Counted from the first letter of the stretch, positions 26,825 to 36,360 are shown. The stretch is 64,000 nucleotides of DNA from an uncultured Actinomycetes bacterium (GCA_903834515.1 CAILJM010000011.1:1-64000); one strand, 5' to 3'. The notes: a model not told the origin generated them from the letters alone. Translations and numbers: made by a program.

Positions 26825-27769
26825 TTATACGGATTCGCCATAAAGGGCCATAATTTCTGAGACTTTTCGCTCAAAATCATCTTTGAATTCTATGGGCGAG
26901 ATAACGCGAACCGCCCCGCCGATGGATATGAGCTCTCGAAGAAGCCAGGCTCGATCCCCAATATCAAAGGTGACGAGTAGTCCTTCGGCTTGGCTCTCAA
27001 TCTCCTTAACTATTTGATGATGCTCCTCCAGAAAATAGCGATTCTGCTTGGCAAGAACCACCTTAACCTCAAATGTTTTCAGCGTATCTGATGAAACTTC
27101 CTTCATCGATGCTCTCGACGAAAGTGGGTTCAGTGTACTTTCCAGAATTCGATCGTGCCTAAAGTGACGTTCCTCATCTACTTTTGTACAGAATGCCACG
27201 GTATACAAGAACCCATGTTGACTATAAGTTCGTAGTGGATAGATCAATCTTTGAGAGATTGTGTCGGTTCTCGCCGAACGGTAAGAAATATCGATCGCGC
27301 TCTTATTGCGCAATGATTCGGCAATTACCTCGTCATGTGGTGTGCGAACGAGCGGTGTATTTGAGAGAACTTTGCTGATAGTCGATGGTTGATCCTTGAG
27401 TAATACTTGAATTCTCTTTTGAAGACTTAGAGCCTTTTGCGCAAGATTTGCATCCAAGATGAAAGGAATGAGTAATTCCAATCCCATCGCCAGTGCAGTT
27501 ACTTCCGCTCTTGATAATTTTCTTGGTCTATCAAGATTCTGGGGATTGTTTATTGCTACGTAATCTTCATTAAGTTCAACATCTATCAACTCCAAATGCG
27601 AATAACCAGGTAACCCACACATAAATAGCATTTCAAGGTCTTTGAAAATTTGAGATGGAGAAGTCTCAAATTTCTTGGCCAATTCTGCCACCGTCCAACC
27701 AGGATTAGCGGTAATGAATGGAATGAGATCGAGAGCCCGCGAAGTTCTGTCGATAGCTGTTTCAGACAT
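26825..27769 (-). CDS. pafC: WYL-domain regulator PafC
   Basis: 314 residues. An N-terminal helix-turn-helix (about 5-50, TVAELAKKFETSPSQIFKDL), a WYL domain from about 140 (AIDISYRSARTD, QRLIYPLRTYSQHG) and a C-terminal WCX region follow. With PafB it forms the PafBC activator of the mycobacterial DNA-damage regulon. It starts 3 bases after pafB. The order pafB-pafC-tatA-tatC is conserved in actinomycetes. Confidence 0.92.
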   Translation of the reverse strand: MSETAIDRTSRALDLIPFITANPGWTVAELAKKFETSPSQIFKDLEMLFMCGLPGYSHLELIDVELNEDYVAINNPQNLDRPRKLSRAEVTALAMGLELLIPFILDANLAQKALSLQKRIQVLLKDQPSTISKVLSNTPLVRTPHDEVIAESLRNKSAIDISYRSARTDTISQRLIYPLRTYSQHGFLYTVAFCTKVDEERHFRHDRILESTLNPLSSRASMKEVSSDTLKTFEVKVVLAKQNRYFLEEHHQIVKEIESQAEGLLVTFDIGDRAWLLRELISIGGAVRVISPIEFKDDFERKVSEIMALYGESV

Positions 27770-27772
27770 AGT

Positions 27773-28729
27773 CTATTTATCTCCTGAAATTTTCATTCTT
27801 ATTCTTTGAATAAATTCTTCACGAAATTCATGTGGCTCAATCAAAATAACTGACGTTAATGATCTGCCAAGAAGCTCAAAAAGCTCTTGTTTTGAGGTTA
27901 ACGAGAATTTCGCCAACTCCCATTCGCCATCTAGGTTGGTGACATCCGCCATCGCACGAATTTCTTGTGCTTGGCCGAGGCGAATGTGCACCTCAACATT
28001 GATAATCTCGGGAGCATCGTTTTCGCTACCCAAATGATCTGAACTCGTAAAATTATCTGGGATGACAAATGAACCGATCTTCGGATCTACCGATATTTCG
28101 CTAGAAATTCTAGAGAGTTTGAAATTTCTAATTGCTAACTTTTGAGAATCCAAGCCAACGAGATACCAAAACCCCTTATGAAGAGCTAAGCCATAGGGTT
28201 GAACCGATCGCTTGGACTCAACGATCGCCGAATATGTAAAATGGACTACCTGTCGCTTCTCTACTGCGTGCCAGAGCAATTCAAAATTTTCGACCGGGAA
28301 CTCTGCCGAGTAGAGCGGAAGGTCGAGGATTTGAGTATCCATAGCGTGCCCAAGGGATTCGAACTTTCTGATGGCGCTCTGTCCGCTCTTTGAGAAGAGG
28401 GAATTTTGCCATTTGCCCGCCGCTAAACTCAGGAGAGCCAAATCTATGCCATCGATCTTCCCTAAATCTAAGGAGTACTCCGACGGATTAATCTTGTAAC
28501 CTGCCTCATCTTCAAATAATGGATCGTCGCTTCCAACCTCAATCTGCAATCCAAGTTCTCGGAGATCATTTTTATCCCGTTCAAACATACGCTCCATCGT
28601 CTCGGGAGACCCTGAATAACCTTCGACACTCGAAAAAATCTCTGATTTTGTGAGGTAGCGACGCGTCGCCAGTAGTGCCATCGTCAGGTTTACAAGCCGC
28701 TCAGACTTGCTAGATGCGCCCTCTGCCAT
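27773..28729 (-). CDS. pafB: WYL-domain regulator PafB
   Basis: 318 residues. The winged helix (about 1-70: SKSERLVNLTMALLATRRYLTKSEI) is typical of PafB, and the WYL domain starts near 160 (HFTYSAIVESKRSVQPYGL, KGFWYLVGLD). The ATG at 28729 fits the family start, whereas the longest frame begins 51 bases upstream with unconserved sequence. The ATG follows TATCTT at the leaderless distance and has no ribosome-binding site. It heads the minus-strand run to 20801. The Pup ligase gene pafA, normally upstream, is absent. Confidence 0.92.
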   Translation of the reverse strand: MAEGASSKSERLVNLTMALLATRRYLTKSEIFSSVEGYSGSPETMERMFERDKNDLRELGLQIEVGSDDPLFEDEAGYKINPSEYSLDLGKIDGIDLALLSLAAGKWQNSLFSKSGQSAIRKFESLGHAMDTQILDLPLYSAEFPVENFELLWHAVEKRQVVHFTYSAIVESKRSVQPYGLALHKGFWYLVGLDSQKLAIRNFKLSRISSEISVDPKIGSFVIPDNFTSSDHLGSENDAPEIINVEVHIRLGQAQEIRAMADVTNLDGEWELAKFSLTSKQELFELLGRSLTSVILIEPHEFREEFIQRIRMKISGDK

Positions 28730-28735
28730 GGAGTA

Positions 28736-28741
28736 AAGATA
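28736..28741 (-). promoter_or_regulatory. -10 element for pafB (leaderless)
   Basis: TATCTT on the minus strand, six bases before the pafB ATG. It shares a 44-base divergent gap with the FKBP promoter. Confidence 0.6.
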
Positions 28742-28761
28742 GAGGAGATACGAGTGATTGC

Positions 28762-28767
28762 TATGCT
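28762..28767 (+). promoter_or_regulatory. -10 element for the FKBP lipoprotein gene (leaderless)
   Basis: TATGCT is six bases before the ATG at 28774, with no ribosome-binding site. Confidence 0.6.
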
Positions 28768-28773
28768 CTACAC

Positions 28774-29316
28774 ATGGCAAAAGGTCGTTTTTTCCTCAAA
28801 GGTGCAGTCCATACGAAACATCTCACGGGTGCTGCGCTTATTCTTCTCACTCTCACACTATCTGGCTGTACAACGGATGGCGGCATAACCACTGGAAAGG
28901 TACACGTGAATTCTCAACCCAACTCAATTCAATTCCCTGAGGTGACTGGTGCAGTTGGTGGTACTCCAACCATCATTCAACCAACTGGCACTCCCCCGGA
29001 AACCCTAGAGATTAAAGATCTCACGGTGGGGCAAGGAGCAACGGTTCAGCAGAACTCTACCGTTACGGTTCACTACCTCCTTATGGGGTGGAAGAGCGGG
29101 AAGATCATTGATTCCTCATGGAGCCGCGGAGCCCCTGCAACCTTTGGTCTCGATCAAGTTATACCAGGTTGGCAGCAGGGCATGCCGGGAATGAAAGTTG
29201 GCGGACGACGTGAGCTTCTGATTCCGCCAGCACTAGGTTATGGAGATGTTGGCTCTGGACCCGTTGGTCCAAAAGAGACATTGATCTTTGTCGTCGATCT
29301 TATTGCTGTGAAGTAG
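28774..29316 (+). CDS. FKBP-type peptidyl-prolyl isomerase, lipoprotein
   Basis: 180 residues. A signal peptide with hydrophobic core at 17-28 ends in the lipobox LSGC (Cys32), so the protein is predicted to be lipid-anchored outside the membrane. A Ser/Thr/Pro-rich linker to about 75 leads into the FKBP domain: TVTVHYLLMGWKSGKIIDSS, FGLDQVIPGWQQGMPGMKVG, and LLIPPALGYG. It catalyses prolyl isomerisation in exported proteins. The ATG at 28774 is chosen over an upstream frame because it begins a normal signal peptide and has the leaderless promoter. Its 3' end overlaps trmI by 17 bases. Confidence 0.9.
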   Translation: MAKGRFFLKGAVHTKHLTGAALILLTLTLSGCTTDGGITTGKVHVNSQPNSIQFPEVTGAVGGTPTIIQPTGTPPETLEIKDLTVGQGATVQQNSTVTVHYLLMGWKSGKIIDSSWSRGAPATFGLDQVIPGWQQGMPGMKVGGRRELLIPPALGYGDVGSGPVGPKETLIFVVDLIAVK

Positions 29317-30181
29317 CATCCTCATCTGCTGGTAAACCGTATGCACCCTTTGATGGGCGACGCCGTCGAAGGGGTGCAGTAATACCTGGGGCTAATCGAC
29401 GTGCCATGATCAAGAATCCAGTGTGTCCAATCATTCGATGCTGCGGGCGCACGGCTAAGCCCTCATGATGCCAGCCCCTTACGATTGTTTCAGTGCTTTC
29501 GGGTTCGGTGAATGAACCAGAGTTCTTAATGGTTTCGGCCATCTCCGAGAGTTGCGTAGTAGTTGCAACATAAGCCAGTAAGACTCCGCCTGGATCAAGC
29601 ACATCTTCTGCCATGGAGACGCACTCCCAAGGCGCTAACATATCCAAGACAATCCGGTCATACCGCTTCTCTCGATCAACTTCGTCTTGTAGAGATCCGA
29701 CGGTCAGAGACCAATTCGCTGGAGTTGTTCTGAAATAGTCCGCAATATTCTTTGAAGCAATATCCGCAAAATCTTGGCGCCGCTCAAAGGAGTCTACGCT
29801 CCCCTGCGAACCGACCGCACGCAGAAGAGAAATCGTCAACGCTCCAGAACCAACGCCGGCTTCGAGAACCCTTGAACCAGGTGCAATATCCGCAACCCCC
29901 ACAATCATCGCCGCATCCTTGGGGTAAACGATTGTCGCACCCCTCGGCATTGAGAGAACATAGTCAGCGAGCAGTGGACGAAAGGCAAGAAACTTTAGGC
30001 CCGCGGTCGTTTCTACGACAGAACCTTCGGGAAGTCCAACAATCTGATCGTGGATTAACCAACCTTTATGTGTGTGCCATTCCCCTGACTCTTTCAAGGT
30101 AATGGTGTGCAATTTACCCTTTGCATCCGTAAGTTGAACTCGGTCTCCATAATGGAAGAGTGCCTTGTCGCTCGGGTTCAT
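29300..30181 (-). CDS. trmI: tRNA (adenine-58-N1)-methyltransferase TrmI
   Basis: 293 residues. A short N-terminal beta domain (about 1-60) precedes a SAM methyltransferase with motif I VLEAGVGSGALTISLLRAVG and motif IV IVLDMLAPWE. The family makes m1A58 in the tRNA T-loop (Rv2118c in M. tuberculosis). The ATG at 30181 overlaps the HAD gene stop as ATGA; a start 12 bases upstream is possible. The 3' end is antisense to the last 17 bases of the FKBP gene. Confidence 0.92.
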   Translation of the reverse strand: MNPSDKALFHYGDRVQLTDAKGKLHTITLKESGEWHTHKGWLIHDQIVGLPEGSVVETTAGLKFLAFRPLLADYVLSMPRGATIVYPKDAAMIVGVADIAPGSRVLEAGVGSGALTISLLRAVGSQGSVDSFERRQDFADIASKNIADYFRTTPANWSLTVGSLQDEVDREKRYDRIVLDMLAPWECVSMAEDVLDPGGVLLAYVATTTQLSEMAETIKNSGSFTEPESTETIVRGWHHEGLAVRPQHRMIGHTGFLIMARRLAPGITAPLRRRRPSKGAYGLPADEDATSQQ

Positions 30182-30834
30182 GAAGTCATCCATTCGTTAA
30201 ATTTTTCGAAGAGCTCCTCGAGGTGGAAGTCTACTAAAGAGTCGATCACGATAGTTTGGGGATCTGGTTTGATATCAACTATATGTGGAATTGCAATGAC
30301 AAATGCGCGTGAAGCTCTTGCCGCCGCGATCCCTGTCATCGAATCCTCCAGAATAACGCAACGAGATAGATTCACATCTAAACTTTTAGCGGCTCGTATA
30401 TACGATTCGGGATCTGGCTTGCTATTAACCACATCATTCGAAGAGATCGAAACCTGAAAATATTTACTTGGTAAGGCGTTGAGTGTTGCATCGACCAAAT
30501 TTCGAGGACTAGCCGAGACTAACCCAAGTGGCATATCTGCCATATGAAGTGCGTGAAGCAATTCATGCGCTCCCGGCATGAAATCGATCCCTTGAGAGAA
30601 TTTTTCCTCGACCTTGCTGACAAGCGTGTTGACAAAATATTCGGGGGTTTCAGCATCCACGAGTGAGTGCATATATTCGCCCACTCGGGGTAAGGGTCCT
30701 CCGAGACAGTGCCGCTGGTCCTCTGCACTCCAGCTATAGCCAAAATTTGACATAAGCTCAATCTCTGAGGCTAACCAATACGGCTCTGTATCGACCAAGG
30801 TGCCATCCATGTCAAAGAAGACGGCTTCGATCAT
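30178..30834 (-). CDS. HAD-family phosphatase (beta-phosphoglucomutase-like subfamily)
   Basis: 218 residues. Motif I FFDMDGTLVDTEPYW holds the two catalytic aspartates, LVSASPRNLV is motif II, and SKPDPESYIRAAKSL with VILEDSMTGIAAARAS form motifs III-IV. A helical cap lies between motifs I and II. The substrate is unknown; phosphosugars are typical. It overlaps metH by four bases and trmI by four, so it is embedded in that operon. Confidence 0.85.
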   Translation of the reverse strand: MIEAVFFDMDGTLVDTEPYWLASEIELMSNFGYSWSAEDQRHCLGGPLPRVGEYMHSLVDAETPEYFVNTLVSKVEEKFSQGIDFMPGAHELLHALHMADMPLGLVSASPRNLVDATLNALPSKYFQVSISSNDVVNSKPDPESYIRAAKSLDVNLSRCVILEDSMTGIAAARASRAFVIAIPHIVDIKPDPQTIVIDSLVDFHLEELFEKFNEWMTS

Positions 30835-33800
30835 GTTGCGTTGAAGTATTTTGCTTCAGGGTGATGGACGATGATCGCAGATGTAGATTGTTCGGGATGG
30901 AGTTGGAACTCTTCGGAGAGTTCTACTCCGATTCGCTCTGGATCTAAGAGTTCACAGAGTTGACGTTGTTGTTCAAGATCAGGACAAGCCGGATAGCCAA
31001 ATGAGTAACGTGAGCCACGATAACCCTGATCTAAAATTTCAGGGAGTTCTTTCGAATCCTCTGGGGCAAAGCCGAGTTCCTCACGAATGCGCGCGTGCCA
31101 ATGTTCTGCCAGGGCTTCGGTGAGTTGAACCGAAAGTCCATGCAGCTCAAGGTACTCGCGATAATTATTTGCATCGAAAAGCATCTTCGTTGCTTCGCTC
31201 ACGCTCTGCCCCATTGTGACGATATGGAAGGCCACGGTGTCGATTTCTCCGCTTTCCTTCGATCTAAAGAAGTCACTCAGACAGAGTCGGCGATCTCGGC
31301 TCTGTCTTGGAAAGCTAAAACGTACGCGCTCTTTACCCCGCAACTCACCCTCGTGATGCAATATGACAAGATCATTTCCCTCGCTGTAGCAAGGAAAATA
31401 CCCGTAGACAACGGCTGCGTTGAGCCAGCCTTTCGCCTGCACCTCATTTAAGAGAGCTCTCAGTCGTGGACGACCCTCTTCCTCGACCAGACGATCGTAT
31501 TCGCCACGATTTCCCTTCAAGCCCCATTGCCCAACGAAGAGCGCGCGTTCATCCAGCATGCCTAAATAATCTTGGAGTGGAATTCCTTTTACGATCTTAG
31601 AGCCGAAGAAGGGTGCGGATGGGAGTTGATTGCCTGAAGAGACATCCGAACGGGCAGTATCAAGATTACGCGCACGATTATTACGGACATTGGGGGTGCG
31701 ACGTTCTCGTAATGGCGGCAGTTCAGCAGTGGAATCTCCGCGCTTTATCGCGATCATTGCATCCATGAGTCGCAGCCCTTCGAAGGCGTCCTTTGCATAT
31801 CTGACAGTTCCCGGGAAGATATTTGCCAAATCATCTTCGACGAAACTTCTTGTAAGCGCCGCACCGCCGAGGATTATCGGCCATCTTTGATCCAACCCTC
31901 GTGAAGTGATCTCCTCTAAATTCTCTCTCATGATGACCGTTGACTTCACCAGTAAGCCCGACATGCCGACTACGTCAACGTTGTGTTCAGTCGCGGCGTC
32001 GATTATCTGATTTACGGTCTGTTTAATTCCGATATTCACCGTCGTGTAACCATTATTGCTCAAGATGATGTCGACGAGATTTTTGCCGATATCGTGAACG
32101 TCGCCTTTCACCGTCGCAAGGAGAATCGATCCCCTTCCTTCATCGTCGCTCTTCTCCATGTGTGGTTCCAGAATCGCGACGGCAGTTTTCATGACCTCTG
32201 CGCTTTGAAGCACGAAAGGAAGTTGCATCTCTCCTTTGCCAAATAACTCACCAACAACCTTCATCCCTGAAAGCAGATGATCATTGATGATTGCTAGCGG
32301 CTTTATGCCACTCTCCATGGCCTCAAAGAGGTCTGCTTCCAGACCCACCTTTTCGCCGTCAATTATTCGACGTTCAAGTCGTTCTGCGAGGGGCAGGGCA
32401 GCAAGCTCTGCGGCACGCGTAAGTCTGTTCGACTTAACTTCTACTCCATCAAAAAGTTCCAAAAACTTGGAGAGTGGGTCATAGGTAGTGTTTCCATCGC
32501 TATCAAATTCGCGTCGGTCGTAAACAAGGTCAAGGGCAACATTCTTAATCTCATCGTCTATTCGCGCCATTGGCGTGATCTTTGAAGGATGAACGATCGC
32601 CGAATCAAGGCCTGCTTTGACCGCTTCTGCCAGAAAGACGGAGTTGAGAACTATTCGCGCAGCTGGATTAAGCCCGAAGGAGACATTTGAAACGCCTAAG
32701 GTAGTTTGCACATCCGGAAAACGTCTCTTGAGTTCAGCGATCGCGGACAATGTTTCGATGCCATCGCGACGTGTCTCTTCCTGACCGGTTGCTATTGGGA
32801 ATGTTAGGCAGTCGATCAAAATATCAGAGACAGCCATTCCCCAATTGCTGGTGAGATCTTCTATGAGACGTACGGCAACCTTGACCTTCCATTCAGAGGT
32901 GCGAGCTTGGCCATCTTCATCGATCGTGAGTGCAACTACCGCTGCGCCGTGCTCTTGTACGAGTGGCATGATCCGAGCAAATCGACTGGTGGGTCCGTCC
33001 CCATCTTCATAGTTGACCGAATTGATGAGACTTCGTCCACCAAGGTGTTCTAGACCTGCTTTCAATACCGCAGGCTCAGTTGAGTCGAGCATGATTGGCA
33101 ACGTTGATGTAGTGGCAAGTCGAGAGGCAAGTTCTCGCATATCTCTCACGCCGTCGCGACCTACATAGTCAACAGAGAGATCGAGCATGTGGGCGCCATC
33201 TCTGATCTGATCGCGCGCGATCTCCAGGCAGGTCTGCCAATCTTCGGCGATAAGCGCGTCACGGAATGCTCGTGATCCATTTGCGTTGGTGCGTTCCCCA
33301 ATTGCTAAGTAAGCACTATCTTGACGAAATGAAACGAATTGATAGAGAGAGGATGCGCCTATCTCGTGAATTGGCTCTCTGGTCGGTGTCTTTCGCGCAG
33401 AGATTTTCGCTACAACTTGCTCAAGATGGGACGGCGTCGTTCCGCAGCATCCACCTATAAGAGAGACTCCGTACTGATCAACAAAATCTGAGAGATAGTT
33501 AGCCAACTCCAGGGGCGATAGCGGATAGATGGCTCCATCAGCACCGAGAATTGGTAATCCTGCATTGGGCATTACCGAAATCTTTGCGCTTGAACTCTTG
33601 CTCAAGACGCGCAGATGCTCTGACATTTCGGCGGGTCCGGTAGCACAGTTCAATCCAATGAGGTCGATTCCTAATGGTTCAAGTGCATTGAGTGCTGCAG
33701 CGATTTCTGATCCCAATAACATCGTGCCAGTTGTTTCGACGGTGACTTGGGCGATGAGAACAACATCACGTCCTGATTGCGATATTGCCAACCTTGCTCC

Positions 33801-34355
33801 ATTGACGGCAGCTTTCGCTTGCAAGAGGTCTTGTGTAGTTTCAATAAGCAGCGCGTCAGCTCCCCCATCGAGCAAACCCTTCGAGGCGATCTGATAATTT
33901 TCTCTCAGTTTTTCATATTCAACATGTAGGAGAGTTGGCAGTTTGGTCCCAGGTCCAAGCGAACCCAGAACCCATCGAGGTTTATCAGGAGTTGAAAAGC
34001 GATCAGCAGCTTCTCGCGCAATCTTTGCGCCGGCCTCTGCGAGTTCGTAGATACGATCTTCGATCCCATATTCAGCGAGGTTTGCCCAGTTAGCACCGAA
34101 TGTATTTGTCTCGATCGCATCGACGCCAACCGCTAAGTAGTCATCATGCACCTTTCGCACGATATCTGGCCTCGAAACGTTGAGAATCTCGTTACAACCT
34201 TCGTGACCCTGAAAATCTTCTAGGGAAGGATTCTCGGCTTGGAGCATTGTCCCCATTGCGCCATCGGCAATTACGGTTCTACTTCTCAATGCTTGCCGCA
34301 AGGAGGATTCCGGGAAGGAGCCGTCGGAGAGAGGCGAGAAGGTTGATTTACTCAT
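30831..34355 (-). CDS. metH: Cobalamin-dependent methionine synthase
   Basis: 1174 residues with all four MetH modules. A homocysteine-binding domain (about 1-330) carries the zinc ligands GLNCATGP and GGCCGTTPSH. A pterin-binding domain spans about 345-620 (LAIGERTNANGSRAF). A B12 domain contains DVHDIGKN near residue 750. An activation domain lies from about 900 (CYSEGNDLVIL, FGYPACPDLEQQ). It methylates homocysteine from methyl-tetrahydrofolate. It implies a need for B12; no cobalamin riboswitch fits in the 33-base gap upstream. Confidence 0.97.
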   Translation of the reverse strand: MSKSTFSPLSDGSFPESSLRQALRSRTVIADGAMGTMLQAENPSLEDFQGHEGCNEILNVSRPDIVRKVHDDYLAVGVDAIETNTFGANWANLAEYGIEDRIYELAEAGAKIAREAADRFSTPDKPRWVLGSLGPGTKLPTLLHVEYEKLRENYQIASKGLLDGGADALLIETTQDLLQAKAAVNGARLAISQSGRDVVLIAQVTVETTGTMLLGSEIAAALNALEPLGIDLIGLNCATGPAEMSEHLRVLSKSSSAKISVMPNAGLPILGADGAIYPLSPLELANYLSDFVDQYGVSLIGGCCGTTPSHLEQVVAKISARKTPTREPIHEIGASSLYQFVSFRQDSAYLAIGERTNANGSRAFRDALIAEDWQTCLEIARDQIRDGAHMLDLSVDYVGRDGVRDMRELASRLATTSTLPIMLDSTEPAVLKAGLEHLGGRSLINSVNYEDGDGPTSRFARIMPLVQEHGAAVVALTIDEDGQARTSEWKVKVAVRLIEDLTSNWGMAVSDILIDCLTFPIATGQEETRRDGIETLSAIAELKRRFPDVQTTLGVSNVSFGLNPAARIVLNSVFLAEAVKAGLDSAIVHPSKITPMARIDDEIKNVALDLVYDRREFDSDGNTTYDPLSKFLELFDGVEVKSNRLTRAAELAALPLAERLERRIIDGEKVGLEADLFEAMESGIKPLAIINDHLLSGMKVVGELFGKGEMQLPFVLQSAEVMKTAVAILEPHMEKSDDEGRGSILLATVKGDVHDIGKNLVDIILSNNGYTTVNIGIKQTVNQIIDAATEHNVDVVGMSGLLVKSTVIMRENLEEITSRGLDQRWPIILGGAALTRSFVEDDLANIFPGTVRYAKDAFEGLRLMDAMIAIKRGDSTAELPPLRERRTPNVRNNRARNLDTARSDVSSGNQLPSAPFFGSKIVKGIPLQDYLGMLDERALFVGQWGLKGNRGEYDRLVEEEGRPRLRALLNEVQAKGWLNAAVVYGYFPCYSEGNDLVILHHEGELRGKERVRFSFPRQSRDRRLCLSDFFRSKESGEIDTVAFHIVTMGQSVSEATKMLFDANNYREYLELHGLSVQLTEALAEHWHARIREELGFAPEDSKELPEILDQGYRGSRYSFGYPACPDLEQQRQLCELLDPERIGVELSEEFQLHPEQSTSAIIVHHPEAKYFNAT

Positions 34356-34388
34356 AGAGAGGCAAGGTTAGCCCAGATGAGCGTGAAG

Positions 34389-35645
34389 TCAGAAAGCAAG
34401 ACCCATGAAACCGTCGAGAAGGCGGGAGAGAGCCCCTGTCCCCTTCTGATGCGGCTGCGCATCCACCTCTTGGGCCCAGGCCTCTAGCGCGGAGAGAGCA
34501 GAAGGCGTGTCGAGGTTGTTCGCGAGAGCAGCGATAATCTGATTTTCAACCGAATCTGTCGCTCTCACATATTCGCGCGAAAGAGCTGACCGGATCTTTG
34601 CTACGGATTCTCTGGCTTGATCAAGTGAAGAACTACTCCACATTCGGTCGCTCTGATAATGGTCCTTCAAAAGAGCGTAGCGAATTACTACAGGATCAAC
34701 GCCATCTTTCAGAAGAGTCGAAACAAATACGAGATTCCCCTTGCTCTTGCTCATTTTTTCACCATCGAGACCCACCATGCCCGTATGTACATATCTTCTG
34801 GCGAATGGCTTACCCAATATCGCTTTCGCCTGAGCGCCGCTCATAAAATGATGCGGGAAGATCAAATCCGAACCGCCACCCTGAAGATCTATTGCAAAAT
34901 CCCCTGTTGAACTCTCTAGGTAATCTGCACCAATGAGATAGCGAAGAGCAATAACAGAACACTCAATATGCCAGCCTGGGCGACCAAATCCATGACTGCT
35001 TGCCCAGCCAGGTTCATCGTTTTTATTTGCCCACCACAAGACGGGATCGAGCGGATGTTTTTTTCCTACCCGATCAGGATCTCCACCGCGTTCACCAAAA
35101 GTTGTCAGCGCTTCCTCCATAGTAACCGGGAGATCTTTATGGAAGGAGGAGCTATCAAAGTAGAGATCATTCTCTACTCGGTAGACAAAGCCATTTTCTG
35201 TCATCCGCGAAATTGCTCTATCAATTAACTCCATAACCGAAGTTGCAGGGACAAAAGAATCGGGAGGCAGAACATGTAGTGCGGTCATATCAGAGCGAAA
35301 TAGATCTATCTGACTTTGGGCAAGCGCTATCCAATCGACATTATCTCGATGCGCACGCTCCAAAAGTGGTTCGTCAATATCGGTGATGTTTTCGACAAAA
35401 CGCACTGTCGATCCACTTGCTCGCATATATCTATTGATGAGATCAAAGGAGATGTAAGTCGCTGCATGGCCAAGGTGCGTAGCATCGTATGGTGTAATTC
35501 CACATACATACATTGTGAAGAGTTCGGATGAGTCCACCGCTTCAATGCCCGCAGAATTTCGAAGATTGAGAGGTGGAAGATGGGCATCATAGGTGGGTAC
35601 AAAAAGGGATGGCCAAGAAACTGAAACCGAATCAGAAGCGCTCAT
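34389..35645 (-). CDS. mshC: Mycothiol cysteine ligase MshC
   Basis: 418 residues, related to cysteinyl-tRNA synthetase. The MshC-specific segment YVCGITPYDATHLGHAATY replaces the CysS HIGH region, zinc ligands include Cys in this segment and in GWHIECSVIAL, and the KMSKS loop is at GEKMSKSKGN. It ligates cysteine to glucosaminyl-inositol in mycothiol synthesis. The long upstream frame overlaps the preceding gene and is not conserved, so the ATG at 35645 is used. A TACGAT hexamer lies nine bases upstream. It is the last gene of the four-gene phosphatase-DUF3090-SCO1664-mshC run. Confidence 0.94.
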   Translation of the reverse strand: MSASDSVSVSWPSLFVPTYDAHLPPLNLRNSAGIEAVDSSELFTMYVCGITPYDATHLGHAATYISFDLINRYMRASGSTVRFVENITDIDEPLLERAHRDNVDWIALAQSQIDLFRSDMTALHVLPPDSFVPATSVMELIDRAISRMTENGFVYRVENDLYFDSSSFHKDLPVTMEEALTTFGERGGDPDRVGKKHPLDPVLWWANKNDEPGWASSHGFGRPGWHIECSVIALRYLIGADYLESSTGDFAIDLQGGGSDLIFPHHFMSGAQAKAILGKPFARRYVHTGMVGLDGEKMSKSKGNLVFVSTLLKDGVDPVVIRYALLKDHYQSDRMWSSSSLDQARESVAKIRSALSREYVRATDSVENQIIAALANNLDTPSALSALEAWAQEVDAQPHQKGTGALSRLLDGFMGLAF

Positions 35646-35661
35646 AGGAGGACGATCGTAT

Positions 35662-36360
35662 CTAAAAAGGAGGCCAAGGGACTGATGGCCACTCATCGCT
35701 AGGGAACGGATATCTCCCAGCATTGAGGAATTTCTCGGCCCGCGCGAGTAGCGCTTCGTGATCCTCTTGTGAAATAAGTTCGAGCAAAGCTTCATCGAAC
35801 CCGCTGGCAAGTAGTTCCCCAAGTTTACATCGTTCACTCTCTGAAATGGGTTGGCCAGCGAATTGCCAAATGACGGTTCTCAACTTATCGTCAGAATGGA
35901 AGGTTAGTCCGTGATCACAACCAAATATTCGGCCAGATGAATCTGGGAGGATGTGACCGAATTTGCGGTCTGTGTTGTTAATGAGTACATCTAAAAAAGC
36001 GATCTTTCGGATATCTTCATGATCGCTTTGGCCGATTGAGACGATATCGACACTTTCATCGACCTCAACCCAGAGTTGAAGTGAACCTTCCCCAAATGGA
36101 CCTTCGCGCAAAAGAGTCGGAGGTACTACCCCTAAATCCATTCTCTCTGAGAATAGATAGGCAGCAACTTCACGCCTTGCTAGCCCCCCATCTGGAAAAT
36201 CCCACAGTGGTCGCTCGCCAGCGATTGGCTTATAGATCAATTTGATGGTTTGAATTGATTCATCTAAAGGCTCAATCTCACAGAGAAGCGTGGCATTTGA
36301 GGCATCGACCAACCTGCCGATTACTGTGATCTCCCCAGTGATCATCTCTTGTGGAATCAA
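35662..36360 (-). CDS. SCO1664-family kinase-like protein
   Basis: 232 residues. It resembles the PI3/4-kinase/HipA fold: a Lys and Glu (LIYKPIAGERPLWDF, REVAAYL), a catalytic-loop-like LINNTDRKFGHIL, and a metal-site-like FGCDHGLTF. Known relatives are encoded next to mshC and DUF3090 across actinomycetes, and their substrate is not established. It overlaps the DUF3090 gene by four bases (ATGA). It is not a HipA toxin by context: there is no HipB. Confidence 0.82.
   Translation of the reverse strand: MIPQEMITGEITVIGRLVDASNATLLCEIEPLDESIQTIKLIYKPIAGERPLWDFPDGGLARREVAAYLFSERMDLGVVPPTLLREGPFGEGSLQLWVEVDESVDIVSIGQSDHEDIRKIAFLDVLINNTDRKFGHILPDSSGRIFGCDHGLTFHSDDKLRTVIWQFAGQPISESERCKLGELLASGFDEALLELISQEDHEALLARAEKFLNAGRYPFPSDEWPSVPWPPF

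Noticed and set aside
33529-33894. Open frame of about 120 codons antisense to metH
   Set aside because: It lies fully inside metH on the other strand, has no recognisable domain or signals, and its composition follows metH codon positions.
34356-34388. Possible cobalamin riboswitch before metH
   Set aside because: Only 33 bases separate mshC and metH. No B12-box-like sequence is present.
35646-35837. 64-codon N-terminal extension of mshC
   Set aside because: It overlaps the SCO1664-family gene and is not part of the MshC fold.
35662-36360. HipA-type toxin
   Set aside because: The kinase-like motifs resemble HipA, but there is no HipB-like antitoxin and the context is the mshC/DUF3090 group, so the SCO1664 family is the better call.
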